From NCBI GenBank assembly GCA_045587485.1, contig JAZNCI010000005.1:7094-71093 (forward strand): a DNA stretch of 64,000 bases, given 5' to 3'. The notes under the pieces were generated by a model, which was given only the letters and a program-made list of their open reading frames with translations, made no database searches and was not told where the DNA came from. Below are positions 8,294 to 15,428 of this stretch, piece after piece. Within the stretch, counting starts at the first letter, position 1. Every line of letters starts with the position of its first letter. The position numbers were made by a program, and so were the translations under genes. Source of the stretch: SIG440 sp045587485 (GTDB taxonomy: Bacteria > Bacillota > Clostridia > Monoglobales > Monoglobaceae).

Positions 8294-9499
8294 TTATAAC
8301 AGTCTTTTTCCCGCAACTGTGGCACAAAAATACCGGATGTCATCCATAGCGTGGTCAAACTCCTTTACCACTGTATCCTGTGCGGCATTTTCGTCCCAGC
8401 AATACGTGCCAAATTCGCGGATTGTATCATCACAACACTTATGGATAAGCAGTTTTCCGCTTTGCAGCATATTCCCCGTCACGCGTATTCCGTTAAGCAC
8501 ATTATTATCTGCCTTTCTTACATTAAACTCACCGTGACGGCGTATGGTTGCAATAAAACTTGCCGCCGAGGGGTCAATAATTACACAGTTTATATTATAG
8601 CCATCTGCCAAACTCACAAGGCGCAGGTAATATTCCTCATCGGTAAGAAGCTTCTTGCTTTTTCTGCCCGAATAATAGCTTTCCCGAAGTCTCACCGCAT
8701 ATCTGTCATCCAGCCGCCAGAGTCCCATACTGCATGGATTCAACGTTCCATAGTCAATCGATATATAATACTCGGCAACACCCACCGCCTCGGGTATTTC
8801 GTCAACCGTGTGCAGTTGCGGCTCAAACATTGGATACACAAGCCCTTCAGCACTGCACCACTCACCCAGTATAAAACGCCTGTAAAAAACACCCGTATAC
8901 TCCTTTTTAAGCTCCTCTACATATCTTTTATCAAGAAATGTATTATCATCAATCAAAAACTCCATCAGCAAAAAGTCAAGCTCTTCGCGTCGGTCAATAT
9001 ATTTTTGCTTGAACCAATGGTTTGGATTATCGGGATTGGTTGTTCCAAACAGCTTAGCCCCCGCCTGAGAGAGACGTGACAGTAGCATCCCGAAAAACTC
9101 TTCGGTATAAAGTGTTATTTCGTCACAGTAAGCGCCCTGCAAAGTCATTCCCCGTATTTTACTTTCTGCCTCTGAATCACTCACGCCTTCAAAGTATATC
9201 CTCCTGCCATATAAAACACCCTCCTTTTTTGATATCGAATATTTAAAATTGTTTTTCCCAGCCAACTCTTCAAGCAAATCAAGACAATTTCTTTTAAGGG
9301 TAGACAAGGTCTTTGCCGTCATCAGATAGCATCCTGTCTGCGGCATATTTCGTATCCACACACACCACAGCACCAGGCTTATCCATGTTTTGCCCGACCT
9401 GACACTTCCATGAAGAATATTCAGCCGCCTCAAGCCCCCGTTTTTTGCAAGCTCAATCAGGCAATTTTGCTTTTCAGTCAACTTTTTGTACTTTCTCAT
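8294..9499 (-). CDS. Terminase large subunit
   Basis: This 401-residue protein has a clear Walker A (GSVRSGKT, residues 31-38), a Walker B (GAYCDE, residues 122-127) and the nuclease-domain start YYISIDYGTLNPCSMGLW near residue 250. These features place it in the PBSX/XtmB-type (Terminase_3) family. It is the ATP-driven packaging motor and the headful nuclease. Both domains look complete, so the protein may be active. It follows a small protein in the terminase small-subunit position and precedes the portal gene by 13 bases. Confidence 0.88.
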   Translation of the reverse strand: MRKYKKLTEKQNCLIELAKNGGLRRLNILHGSVRSGKTWISLVLWCVWIRNMPQTGCYLMTAKTLSTLKRNCLDLLEELAGKNNFKYSISKKEGVLYGRRIYFEGVSDSEAESKIRGMTLQGAYCDEITLYTEEFFGMLLSRLSQAGAKLFGTTNPDNPNHWFKQKYIDRREELDFLLMEFLIDDNTFLDKRYVEELKKEYTGVFYRRFILGEWCSAEGLVYPMFEPQLHTVDEIPEAVGVAEYYISIDYGTLNPCSMGLWRLDDRYAVRLRESYYSGRKSKKLLTDEEYYLRLVSLADGYNINCVIIDPSAASFIATIRRHGEFNVRKADNNVLNGIRVTGNMLQSGKLLIHKCCDDTIREFGTYCWDENAAQDTVVKEFDHAMDDIRYFCATVAGKRLL

Positions 9500-9516
9500 C
9501 TGCCTGTATTTCCCCT

Positions 9517-9768
9517 TTATTTTACATCATCAAAATCATCAAACAATGTGGCAAGACTTCCCTCTGCCGATAAATCCTTCTCATCTGTGCCGAATTTATC
9601 AATCAACGTCCCCATAACCGAAGAAAGTTGATTAAGAGGTGCGTTGGCAATTCTCTCAGGGTTTCCTATTTCATCCATAATGCGGTCAATCAGATTGCAC
9701 GCATCTTTCTTTTTTTTTCGGATATAGTCTGAAATCATATTATTCTCATCAGCTTTTTTCTTTGCCAC
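9517..9768 (-). CDS. Putative terminase small subunit
   Basis: The protein has about 83 residues, is helical, with a basic N-terminus (AKKKADENN, then RKKKKDACN) and an acidic tail ending LFDDFDDVK. It lies immediately upstream of the large terminase with 17 bases between, which is why I suggest the small subunit that recognises packaging sites. It is shorter than usual (about 100-200 residues) and I see no clear helix-turn-helix. GAGGTGA supports the GTG at 9768; another GTG is three codons upstream. An acidic C-terminus could contact the large subunit. Confidence 0.45.
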   Translation of the reverse strand: MAKKKADENNMISDYIRKKKKDACNLIDRIMDEIGNPERIANAPLNQLSSVMGTLIDKFGTDEKDLSAEGSLATLFDDFDDVK

Positions 9769-9810
9769 CAATCTCACCTCAAATGCTGTAAAAATCTATT
9801 TATAATAAAC

Positions 9811-9970
9811 GTCGGAGAAACATTTTAATGTTTCAGTTTGCTATATTTAGCAAACACTCGCGAAAATAGTATTTTCGCAAGCCGACTTTATTGCAATCAA
9901 GTGTATCTTTCAAACTTTTAGTTTGAAAGTTGCAGAACAAGTTCCGCTAAAAACAGCATAATGCCGTTTT
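9811..9970. repeat. Cluster of hairpins with cloverleaf layout, upstream of terminase
   Basis: Outer arms GTCGG (9811-9815) and CCGAC (9882-9886) enclose three perfect hairpins: GAAACATT/AATGTTTC (9817-9834), GTTTGCTA/TAGCAAAC (9836-9855) and GCGAAAATA/TATTTTCGC (9860-9878). This makes a four-way junction. It is followed by CTTTCAAAC/GTTTGAAAG (9907-9929), an interrupted GAAC/GTTC hairpin (9932-9947) and AAAAC-GCAT/ATGC-GTTTT with one mismatch (9950-9970). No open frame crosses it. It lies between the late-activator-like gene and terminase, so a packaging (pac/cos) site or a structured RNA are the main options. Confidence 0.7.
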
Positions 9971-10012
9971 ATACAACAAAGATTATATTTTAATTATACC
10001 TTTCCAAAAACG

Positions 10013-10042
10013 GACAAAACGGACAATAATGTCCGTTTTGTC
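10013..10042 (-). terminator. Strong hairpin after the late-activator-like gene
   Basis: A perfect 13-bp stem (GACAAAACGGACA with its complement) and a four-base loop lie four bases after the stop of the gene at 10047. On the leftward strand it is followed by CGTTTTTGG, a short U-tract. It may be an intrinsic terminator or partial terminator separating early from late transcription. Confidence 0.6.
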
Positions 10043-10046
10043 ATAA

Positions 10047-10412
10047 TCACTCTTTAATTAAACTTTTCAGATATCTTTCTGCAATCTTTCGCACCCCCTC
10101 CTCACTGTTATAGCCCCCCGTCATATAGCTGACCTTTTTCCACGACATACATTTTACATAACGATAATAAAAAATCTGCCTTGTCAGACTGTCATCAATT
10201 GAATTTAAAAATTTATCAATCCGTGCCTTTAACTGATTGCACCTTCGGATTTTTTCAACAATTAATCTTTCCTGCTTTTTTATTTCTTCTTCATCGGTCA
10301 CAAAGCCGCCGTCATCGCCCCTCGCAAGAATTTTAAGATTTATCAACTCCTCTGTATCATGCATAATCTCCCGATTTAAGTAATAGCATTGCATAAGCTC
10401 TTTTTTTGTCAT
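10047..10412 (-). CDS. Phage late-transcription activator-like protein (RinA/ArpU/sigma-like)
   Basis: The product has about 121 residues from the ATG at 10412, chosen because GGAGGAAAAG precedes it and the ATG overlaps the upstream stop (ATGA). The N-terminal half is a charged helix; the C-terminal half (RQIFYYRYVKCMSWKKVSYM, then EEGVRKIAERYLKSL) resembles sigma-70 region 4 or the DUF1492/ArpU/RinA families. Such proteins stand just before terminase in Gram-positive phages and switch on the late operon; PBSX has an analogous sigma-like factor there. The role is inferred from position and fold type. Confidence 0.6.
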   Translation of the reverse strand: MTKKELMQCYYLNREIMHDTEELINLKILARGDDGGFVTDEEEIKKQERLIVEKIRRCNQLKARIDKFLNSIDDSLTRQIFYYRYVKCMSWKKVSYMTGGYNSEEGVRKIAERYLKSLIKE

Positions 10413-10603
10413 TCTTCTTTTCCTCCATAATATTTTTTTCTGCACATTTCGCTGCAAAAGCTACGCCCGAATCTGTCAGTTTTACATTCATCCGCTACAC
10501 AAGGCATTGGTGCACCGCAACAATAACAAAACACATCCCCATCAACCAAAAAAAATTCTCTCCTCTTTATCATCAACGTATTAACAAAAACACTCTTCAT
10601 CAC
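10409..10603 (-). CDS. Small zinc-knuckle protein
   Basis: This 64-residue protein has a Cys pattern CYCCGAPMPC near residues 26-35 and C-x9-C-x3-C near residues 40-54 (DECKTDRFGRSFCSEMCRKK), which would bind one or two zinc ions in a zinc-ribbon or treble-clef fold. It ends in a very basic-then-acidic tail. It is co-transcribed with the HTH gene upstream (four-base overlap) and the activator-like gene downstream (ATGA overlap). It may be a nucleic-acid binding or adaptor protein; I do not recognise the family. Confidence 0.55.
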   Translation of the reverse strand: MMKSVFVNTLMIKRREFFLVDGDVFCYCCGAPMPCVADECKTDRFGRSFCSEMCRKKYYGGKEE

Positions 10604-10845
10604 TCACCATCCCGATGCGTTAATTTGTTTCCTTTAGGAAACTTTTCATTAAAAAAAATATGCATTACCTGCCACCCCTTCAAAGAAAGAATGTCGGATA
10701 TACACTTTATTTCCCACAGAGTAAATTCCGCACCGCCGGATAACTTTTTATTTAATTCATAATAACTAATCCCGATTAAGCGTGACAAATTTTCTTTGGA
10801 AATCTTTTTGCTTTTCATAACTTTTTTTAATTTTTTGTAATGCAT
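10600..10845 (-). CDS. HTH protein, Cro-like, first gene of phage operon
   Basis: From the ATG at 10845 (GGAGGTGACGTA upstream) this is an 81-residue protein with a lambda-repressor-type helix-turn-helix: KKVMKSKKISKENLSRLIGI, then YYELNKKLSGGAEFTLWEI. It is the first gene of the leftward operon and divergent from the repressor at 11017, so a Cro-like role or early regulator is likely. The end (WQVMHIFFNEKFPKGNKL) is not typical of Cro and may be an extra oligomerisation part. Confidence 0.7.
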   Translation of the reverse strand: MHYKKLKKVMKSKKISKENLSRLIGISYYELNKKLSGGAEFTLWEIKCISDILSLKGWQVMHIFFNEKFPKGNKLTHRDGE

Positions 10846-10878
10846 TACGTCACCTCCTATCACTGTACATCATTAAGA

Positions 10879-10907
10879 ATACTACCATTATTTTACATTT
10901 TTGTCAA
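10879..10907 (-). promoter_or_regulatory. Leftward phage promoter
   Basis: On the minus strand TTGACA (10907-10902), a 17-base spacer and TAGTAT (10884-10879) form a near-consensus sigma-A promoter for the phage operon. A seven-base repeat AATACTA occurs at 10878-10884 and 10906-10912, covering both the -10 and the -35; these are candidate operator half-sites for the divergent repressor. Confidence 0.8.
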
Positions 10908-10946
10908 TACTAAGTTAACATTTTTTTACTTTTTTGGTAAAAGACG

Positions 10947-10975
10947 TTGCATTTATTAAATTGTTGTGATATAAT
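10947..10975 (+). promoter_or_regulatory. Rightward repressor promoter
   Basis: TTGCAT (10947-10952), 17 bases, TATAAT (10970-10975). Transcription would begin near 10982, downstream of the ATG at 10978, so the repressor must start at the later ATG at 11017. An interrupted TTTAC/GTAAA inverted repeat between the two promoters is a further operator candidate. Confidence 0.8.
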
Positions 10976-11016
10976 CAATGCGGAAGAAAGCTCTTCAAAA
11001 GAAAGGACAATTCATT

Positions 11017-11322
11017 ATGCTTACCGATATCTATCAAAGACGAACTGAACTGGGATTAACTCTTGAAAAAATAGCTGAATATGTGGGGGTCAGCAAAGGA
11101 ACCGTAAAGAAGTGGGAAAGCGGATACATAAAAAATATGGGTCGTGATAAAATTTTACTTCTTTCTGAAATTTTATGCGTTTCGCCCCTTGATATACTTG
11201 ATTTAGCAGAAAACGACAAAAATATTATAATCTGTCACAAAGGAAACTCATCCGATTACTATACAGTCTCAGACGAAACCTATGATAAAATTCTTACTCT
11301 TATAAAAACTGGGGAAAATTGA
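11017..11322 (+). CDS. XRE-family repressor of the phage element
   Basis: The protein has about 101 residues from ATG 11017 (GAAAGGAC upstream; the earlier ATG precedes the transcription start). Residues 3-62 are a classical Cro/CI helix-turn-helix domain (YQRRTELGLTLEKIAEYVGV, then SKGTVKKWESG). The C-terminal part (SSDYYTVSDETYDKILTL) is short, and the protein has no LexA-type Ser-Lys peptidase domain. Release from repression would therefore need another signal. It stands divergent from the phage operon in the position of PBSX xre and marks the right end of the element, 63 bases before upp. Confidence 0.8.
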   Translation: MLTDIYQRRTELGLTLEKIAEYVGVSKGTVKKWESGYIKNMGRDKILLLSEILCVSPLDILDLAENDKNIIICHKGNSSDYYTVSDETYDKILTLIKTGEN

Positions 11323-11324
11323 TA

Positions 11325-11353
11325 TAGACAAACTCCTTAATTTATAGTATACT
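11325..11353 (+). promoter_or_regulatory. upp promoter
   Basis: TAGACA (11325-11330), a 17-base spacer and TATACT (11348-11353) lie 33 bases before the upp start, just after the repressor stop. Confidence 0.7.
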
Positions 11354-11385
11354 TAAACTAATATCAATTAAGCGAGGTATTACAT

Positions 11386-12012
11386 ATGAGTAAAATTACA
11401 ACACTCACCCACAGTCTGCTTACACACAAGCTAACTCTTTTAAGACAAAAGGACACACCTGTCAGGGAGTTCAGGCGTCTTATTTATGAGATTTCAACCC
11501 TTATTGCATACGAAGCAACAAAAGACCTTTCTTTGTGTGACACAACCATTGAAACCCCCTTGTGCAAAACCCAAGGAAAGCTCTTGTGCAGTCAACCAGC
11601 TCTTATCCCTATACTTCGCGCAGGGCTTGGTATGCTTGAGCCATTTGTTTCGCTAATTCCCGCAGCAGCGGTCGGGCACATTGGTCTTGAACGCGACCAC
11701 GACACACATCTTCCCCGTGAATATTACTGCAAGCTGCCCTGTGACATCGCCAAACGAGAGGTTATTGTTCTTGACCCGATGCTGGCAACAGGCGGCTCAG
11801 CAAGTGCAGCAATCGACTTTTTGAAAAAACGTGGTGCAAAGAATATTCGTTTTGTCTGCATAATCGCAGCTCCAGAAGGCGTAGAGGTTCTCAAACATGA
11901 CCATCCTGATGTAGATTTATATATCGGTGCCTTGGATGAATGTCTTAACGAAAACGCCTATATAGTTCCTGGTCTGGGCGACGCAGGCGACAGAATTTTT
12001 GGAACATTATAA
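11386..12012 (+). CDS. upp: Uracil phosphoribosyltransferase
   Basis: The 208-residue protein makes UMP from uracil and PRPP in the pyrimidine salvage pathway. The PRPP-binding loop VIVLDPMLATGGSA near residues 126-139 and the C-terminal uracil-binding segment YIVPGLGDAGDRIFGT are intact. Length is normal for the family. It has its own promoter and ends at a terminator shared with ribF, so it is a single-gene unit. It is the first chromosomal housekeeping gene to the right of the phage element. Confidence 0.97.
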   Translation: MSKITTLTHSLLTHKLTLLRQKDTPVREFRRLIYEISTLIAYEATKDLSLCDTTIETPLCKTQGKLLCSQPALIPILRAGLGMLEPFVSLIPAAAVGHIGLERDHDTHLPREYYCKLPCDIAKREVIVLDPMLATGGSASAAIDFLKKRGAKNIRFVCIIAAPEGVEVLKHDHPDVDLYIGALDECLNENAYIVPGLGDAGDRIFGTL

Positions 12013-12024
12013 CTAACACAAAAG

Positions 12025-12062
12025 AAAAAATCCTTCCTTTAAATCACAAGGAAGGATTTTTA
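12025..12062. terminator. Bidirectional terminator between upp and ribF
   Basis: AAATCCTTCCTT and AAGGAAGGATTT form a 12-bp stem with an eight-base loop, flanked by an A-run on one side and a T-run on the other, serving convergent upp and ribF. Confidence 0.9.
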
Positions 12063-12959
12063 AATTTTAAAATATTTTTCTGCTGTCTTCTTATCCCTTT
12101 CAATCTGCCCTGAAAGCTGTTTTATATCTTCAAACTTTTTAATATCTCTCAGCTTTTTACAGAATTCAATCTGTATTTCATCGCCATAAATTTCACCGTC
12201 AAATTCAAAAATATATGTTTCAATGTTTGGCTTTTTATCGTTTACAGTTGGCTTTGTCCCAACATTTGTAACCGAATAATATCGCCTTTCACTTATCACA
12301 GCCACAGTCGCATAAACACCGCTTTGAGGTATCACAAACCCGTCAGGAATTTCAATGTTCGCTGTCGGAAAACCCAATTCTCTGCCCAATGCTCTGCCGT
12401 GAATAACCCTGCCTGACAGTGAAAATGGTCTGCCCATATACCATCTTGCCTGTTCCATATCTCCATTCTCAACGAATTTTCGGATTTCGGTGCTTGATAT
12501 TACTCTTTCAAGCTGAACACAATCCAAAGTAAATACCTCAACCCCGCATTTTTTGCACTCTACCGTCAGTTTTTGGGTATCGCCCTCGGCCAAATAACCA
12601 AAGCGATAATTCTCACCTGAAAACACCGCCGCCGCATTATACCGCGCAACAAGATATTCTGTGACAAAGGCATTATATCTGACCCTTTTAAATTCAGGGC
12701 TGAATTCTTCAATTACAACAATATCCGCACCCATATCCTCAAGTATTTTAAGACGCCCATCAAGTGAATTAACCCGCTTTGCATTTGGGATTTCCACAAG
12801 CTGAACCAGCGAAAAAAGTCCTGCTTTGCCTGCATATTCAATGCACCCCTTTATAACCTTTATATGTCCCTTGTGCAAAGCATCAAAGGACCCCAGTGCA
12901 ACTGCGGTCTTTTTGCCATTAGTGTAATTTTTCAGTTCATTACTGTTTGTAACTATCAT
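12060..12959 (-). CDS. ribF: Bifunctional riboflavin kinase / FAD synthetase
   Basis: The 299-residue enzyme converts riboflavin to FMN and FMN to FAD. The N-terminal nucleotidyltransferase domain shows the HxGH motif in GSFDALHKGHIKVI (near residues 22-35) and SSTEIRKFVENGD near 155; the C-terminal kinase domain shows GRELGFPTANIEIP near 193 and SGVYATVAV. It is the last gene of the nusA-infB operon; its start overlaps the truB stop by four bases, as in many Firmicutes. Confidence 0.96.
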   Translation of the reverse strand: MIVTNSNELKNYTNGKKTAVALGSFDALHKGHIKVIKGCIEYAGKAGLFSLVQLVEIPNAKRVNSLDGRLKILEDMGADIVVIEEFSPEFKRVRYNAFVTEYLVARYNAAAVFSGENYRFGYLAEGDTQKLTVECKKCGVEVFTLDCVQLERVISSTEIRKFVENGDMEQARWYMGRPFSLSGRVIHGRALGRELGFPTANIEIPDGFVIPQSGVYATVAVISERRYYSVTNVGTKPTVNDKKPNIETYIFEFDGEIYGDEIQIEFCKKLRDIKKFEDIKQLSGQIERDKKTAEKYFKI

Positions 12960-13843
12960 ATTTCCGCTCCGCCATAAAAGGTTTTGATTATCTCAAACCG
13001 TCCCTCGTTTTGCTGTGCAAGTGCCAGAAAATTATTTTTTTCATCAAAAACACGATAGATTTCGCCCTCCTGCAGTCCGCCAACGGTTATCCTTATTCCG
13101 TTTCGCACTCTGCCCGCATTTCTCTCTGCCAGGATAATTCGTTCATATTCAGGAAGAGCTTCTCCAATATGTGTCATAAAGCTGAAATCTTCATCTTTTG
13201 CCATTTGCTCTATCTGTTCAAGGGTATACGCGTTTTCTATTTCAAACCGACCGCTTTTTGTGCGGTTAAGTGCAGACATATGCCCGCCACAACCAAGCTC
13301 TGCACCTATATCGTTGCACAATGTTCTGATATATGTTCCCTTTGAGCAATCCACCAGCATATCAATCGCAGCATTTTCCAAATCAATACTTTTGATTTCA
13401 ATGTTGCTGATTGAAATTCTCCTTGGCTCACGCTCAACAGTTTTTCCCTCTCTCGCAAACTCATAAAGCTTTTTCCCATCAATCTTGATTGCAGAATACA
13501 TCGGCGGAATTTGAGTAATCTCACCAACAAACTTTTTAACAGCATCATAAATCTGCTCTTCTGTAACACACACATCAAAGCTTTCTGTAACCTTGCCCGA
13601 CGCATCCTGAGTGTCGGTAAAGGCTCCCAGCTGCAGTCTTGCCATATACTGTTTATCAGCAGCAGTCAGGTATTCAGCGAGCTTTGTGCCCTTACCCACG
13701 CACATAGGAAGAACCCCTGATGCATCAGGGTCAAGGGTTCCTGTGTGTCCTATTTTTTTTATATTTAAAATCTTTCTTAATCTGTAAACAACATCATGAG
13801 AGGTTATCCCCAATGGCTTGTTTACGTTAATAATTCCGTCCAT
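12956..13843 (-). CDS. truB: tRNA pseudouridine-55 synthase
   Basis: The 295-residue protein converts U55 of tRNA to pseudouridine. The catalytic Asp lies in GHTGTLDPDASGVL near residue 38, preceded by NKPLGITSHDVV at the N-terminus. A C-terminal PUA-like part ends the protein. The position between nrnA and ribF is the conserved Firmicutes order. Confidence 0.96.
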   Translation of the reverse strand: MDGIINVNKPLGITSHDVVYRLRKILNIKKIGHTGTLDPDASGVLPMCVGKGTKLAEYLTAADKQYMARLQLGAFTDTQDASGKVTESFDVCVTEEQIYDAVKKFVGEITQIPPMYSAIKIDGKKLYEFAREGKTVEREPRRISISNIEIKSIDLENAAIDMLVDCSKGTYIRTLCNDIGAELGCGGHMSALNRTKSGRFEIENAYTLEQIEQMAKDEDFSFMTHIGEALPEYERIILAERNAGRVRNGIRITVGGLQEGEIYRVFDEKNNFLALAQQNEGRFEIIKTFYGGAEI

Positions 13844-13862
13844 ATAACCTATTCTCTATTCT

Positions 13863-14804
13863 TTAAAACTGCTTGCATATCTCTTCAACAAGCTCTTTTT
13901 TAACCTCCTCAAGAGGCTTTCTTCTCAAATAACCGCTTGCTTTTTTGTGACCGCCCCCACCAAAAGCAAGTGCGGTTTGTGCCACATCAACATCACTGTT
14001 TGAACGCAGACTAACCTTAAATGCTCCGTCGTTTCGTTCACGGATATAAGCCCCCACCAAAGCACCCTCTACCGACCTGGGCAGTTCCACAATTCCGTCG
14101 ATAATTTTCTCATCAACACCAAGCTCGGTAAAGTCATTTTCTGTTATGGAAAGAACTGCAATTTTGCCATCCTCAAAAATGTCAAGATTGTCAATTCCAC
14201 GCTTGTATGCTTTAAAATAGCCAACACTTTTTGTGTCAAAAATCTGCTTTGAGATTTCACCCACATCAACTCCGCACTCAAGAAGCTTTGCCGCAACCAT
14301 ATGGGTCTTTGGTGTGGTCGAGGAATACTTAAAGCTACCCGTATCGCAGGTAATCGCCAGATAAAGATTGTTGGCAATATCCTGTGTCAGTTCTGCCCCA
14401 AGTGCCACAGCAAAATCATATATTATCTCACCTGTTGCCGGTGCATTTGCATCAACATAAGTTGCATCGGCAAATTCCATATGTGTCATATGATGGTCAA
14501 TTGCCGCTGTATTGCCGCAAAACTGTTCTTTAAGGTCGCCAATTCTTTTAAAATCGGCACAGTCAACCGCAATTTTCAAATCACAGTCCTCAATTTTAAG
14601 ACCGCAATTCTCTGAGCCCTTTATCAGTTTATACTCTCTGGTATTCTCGTCACCCTCACGCAAAAAAACCTCTGCCTTCTTGCCCATTGCCACAAGAATG
14701 AGCTTAAGAGCATACGAACTTCCCAAAGCGTCACCGTCGGGATTTTCGTGATTGAATATTGCAATGCTGTTTGCATTTTTTATTTTTTCAATTACGGTAT
14801 TCAG
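13863..14804 (-). CDS. nrnA: DHH phosphoesterase, NrnA-type nanoRNase / pAp phosphatase
   Basis: The DHH/DHHA1 protein degrades short RNA oligos and dephosphorylates pAp. Motifs seen are NHENPDGDALGSSYAL near the N-terminus, the signature AAIDHHMTH near residue 110, and AFGGGGHKKASGYL near the end. The start is unusual. The frame reaches back to a TTG at 14843 without SD, whereas AAAGGGAG lies eight bases before a CTG at 14804 and five before an ATT at 14807. Starting there gives the normal family N-terminus NTVIEKIKNANSIAIF, so I prefer a non-ATG start. The gene lies between rbfA and truB. Confidence 0.85.
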   Translation of the reverse strand: MNTVIEKIKNANSIAIFNHENPDGDALGSSYALKLILVAMGKKAEVFLREGDENTREYKLIKGSENCGLKIEDCDLKIAVDCADFKRIGDLKEQFCGNTAAIDHHMTHMEFADATYVDANAPATGEIIYDFAVALGAELTQDIANNLYLAITCDTGSFKYSSTTPKTHMVAAKLLECGVDVGEISKQIFDTKSVGYFKAYKRGIDNLDIFEDGKIAVLSITENDFTELGVDEKIIDGIVELPRSVEGALVGAYIRERNDGAFKVSLRSNSDVDVAQTALAFGGGGHKKASGYLRRKPLEEVKKELVEEICKQF

Positions 14805-14849
14805 AATAACCACTCCCTTTAAACCAATGCAGGTTGTCACCAAAAGACT

Positions 14850-15191
14850 TTAAAGCTTTTTCAGCACCTCATTAATGTGTGCTCCATATTCGATAGAATT
14901 GTCAAGAACAAAGGTAAATTCAGGGGTGTTTCGTAGATTAATTCTTCTGCCAACCTCCTTGCGGATAAAGCCGGCTGCACTTTTCAGTGCATCCATAGCC
15001 CCCGTCTGTACATCCTCTTTGCCCAGAACACTTATATATGCTTTGGCAAATTTAAGATCCTTTGTGACATTTACATTCACAACCGAAACCACCGCCTTAC
15101 TGAGTCTTGGGTCTTTAAGCTCACGGATAATCATACTCAGCTCACGTTTTACTTCCTCTGAAATTCTGTCTATTCTGTTATATGCAGGCAT
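14850..15191 (-). CDS. rbfA: Ribosome-binding factor A
   Basis: The 113-residue KH-like protein helps mature the 30S subunit and 16S rRNA 5' end. Typical features are the start PAYNRIDRISEEVKRELS, the ELKDPRLSKAVVSVVNVNVT core and PEFTFVLDNSIEYGAHINEV near the C-terminus. It sits between infB and nrnA, but is separated from infB by a 237-base gap holding a palindromic element. Confidence 0.95.
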   Translation of the reverse strand: MPAYNRIDRISEEVKRELSMIIRELKDPRLSKAVVSVVNVNVTKDLKFAKAYISVLGKEDVQTGAMDALKSAAGFIRKEVGRRINLRNTPEFTFVLDNSIEYGAHINEVLKKL

Positions 15192-15267
15192 TTCTGCACC
15201 GCCTTTCTTGTTTTAATTCCAAAATTCTTATCCTATTTTTCACCTTAGGGTAAAAGGAATTGGAAAT

Positions 15268-15408
15268 CATATGCCTTGCTTGCAAGGTCGAAAAGTTTAA
15301 ATCGAATAAATTTTATTGCAAGACAAGGCAAAAGCGCAGTGAATACTTTGTGTATTCACGAGCATTTTAACACAGTATTGCGTAAAATTTGTCGATTTAA
15401 ACCATATG
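15268..15408. repeat. Palindromic intergenic element between infB and rbfA
   Basis: CATATG ends (15268-15273 and 15403-15408) enclose a CCTTGC/GCAAGG hairpin (15274-15287), an 11-base inverted repeat GTTTAAATCGA (15295-15305) with its perfect complement at 15392-15402, flanking AAATTTTA/TAAAATTT-like arms, and a central hairpin GTGAATAC-TTTGT-GTATTCAC (15339-15359). It looks like a small non-autonomous or REP-like unit. The core TACACAAAGTA (minus strand, 15344-15354) recurs in the element at 37666-37752. Whether it stops or processes operon mRNA cannot be told. Confidence 0.75.
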
Positions 15409-15428
15409 AGGGACAATTTTTCTTTCCC

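Noticed and set aside
8351..9079. Open frame of 242 codons opposite the large terminase
   Set aside because: The terminase has clear Walker motifs on the other strand; this is a shadow.
11323..11385. Phage attachment site beside upp
   Set aside because: No tRNA or recognisable direct repeat is visible at this junction, and the left end of the element is outside the window.
12960..15191. FMN riboswitch near ribF
   Set aside because: ribF is the last gene of the nusA operon with overlapping starts; no intergenic space or FMN aptamer motif is present.
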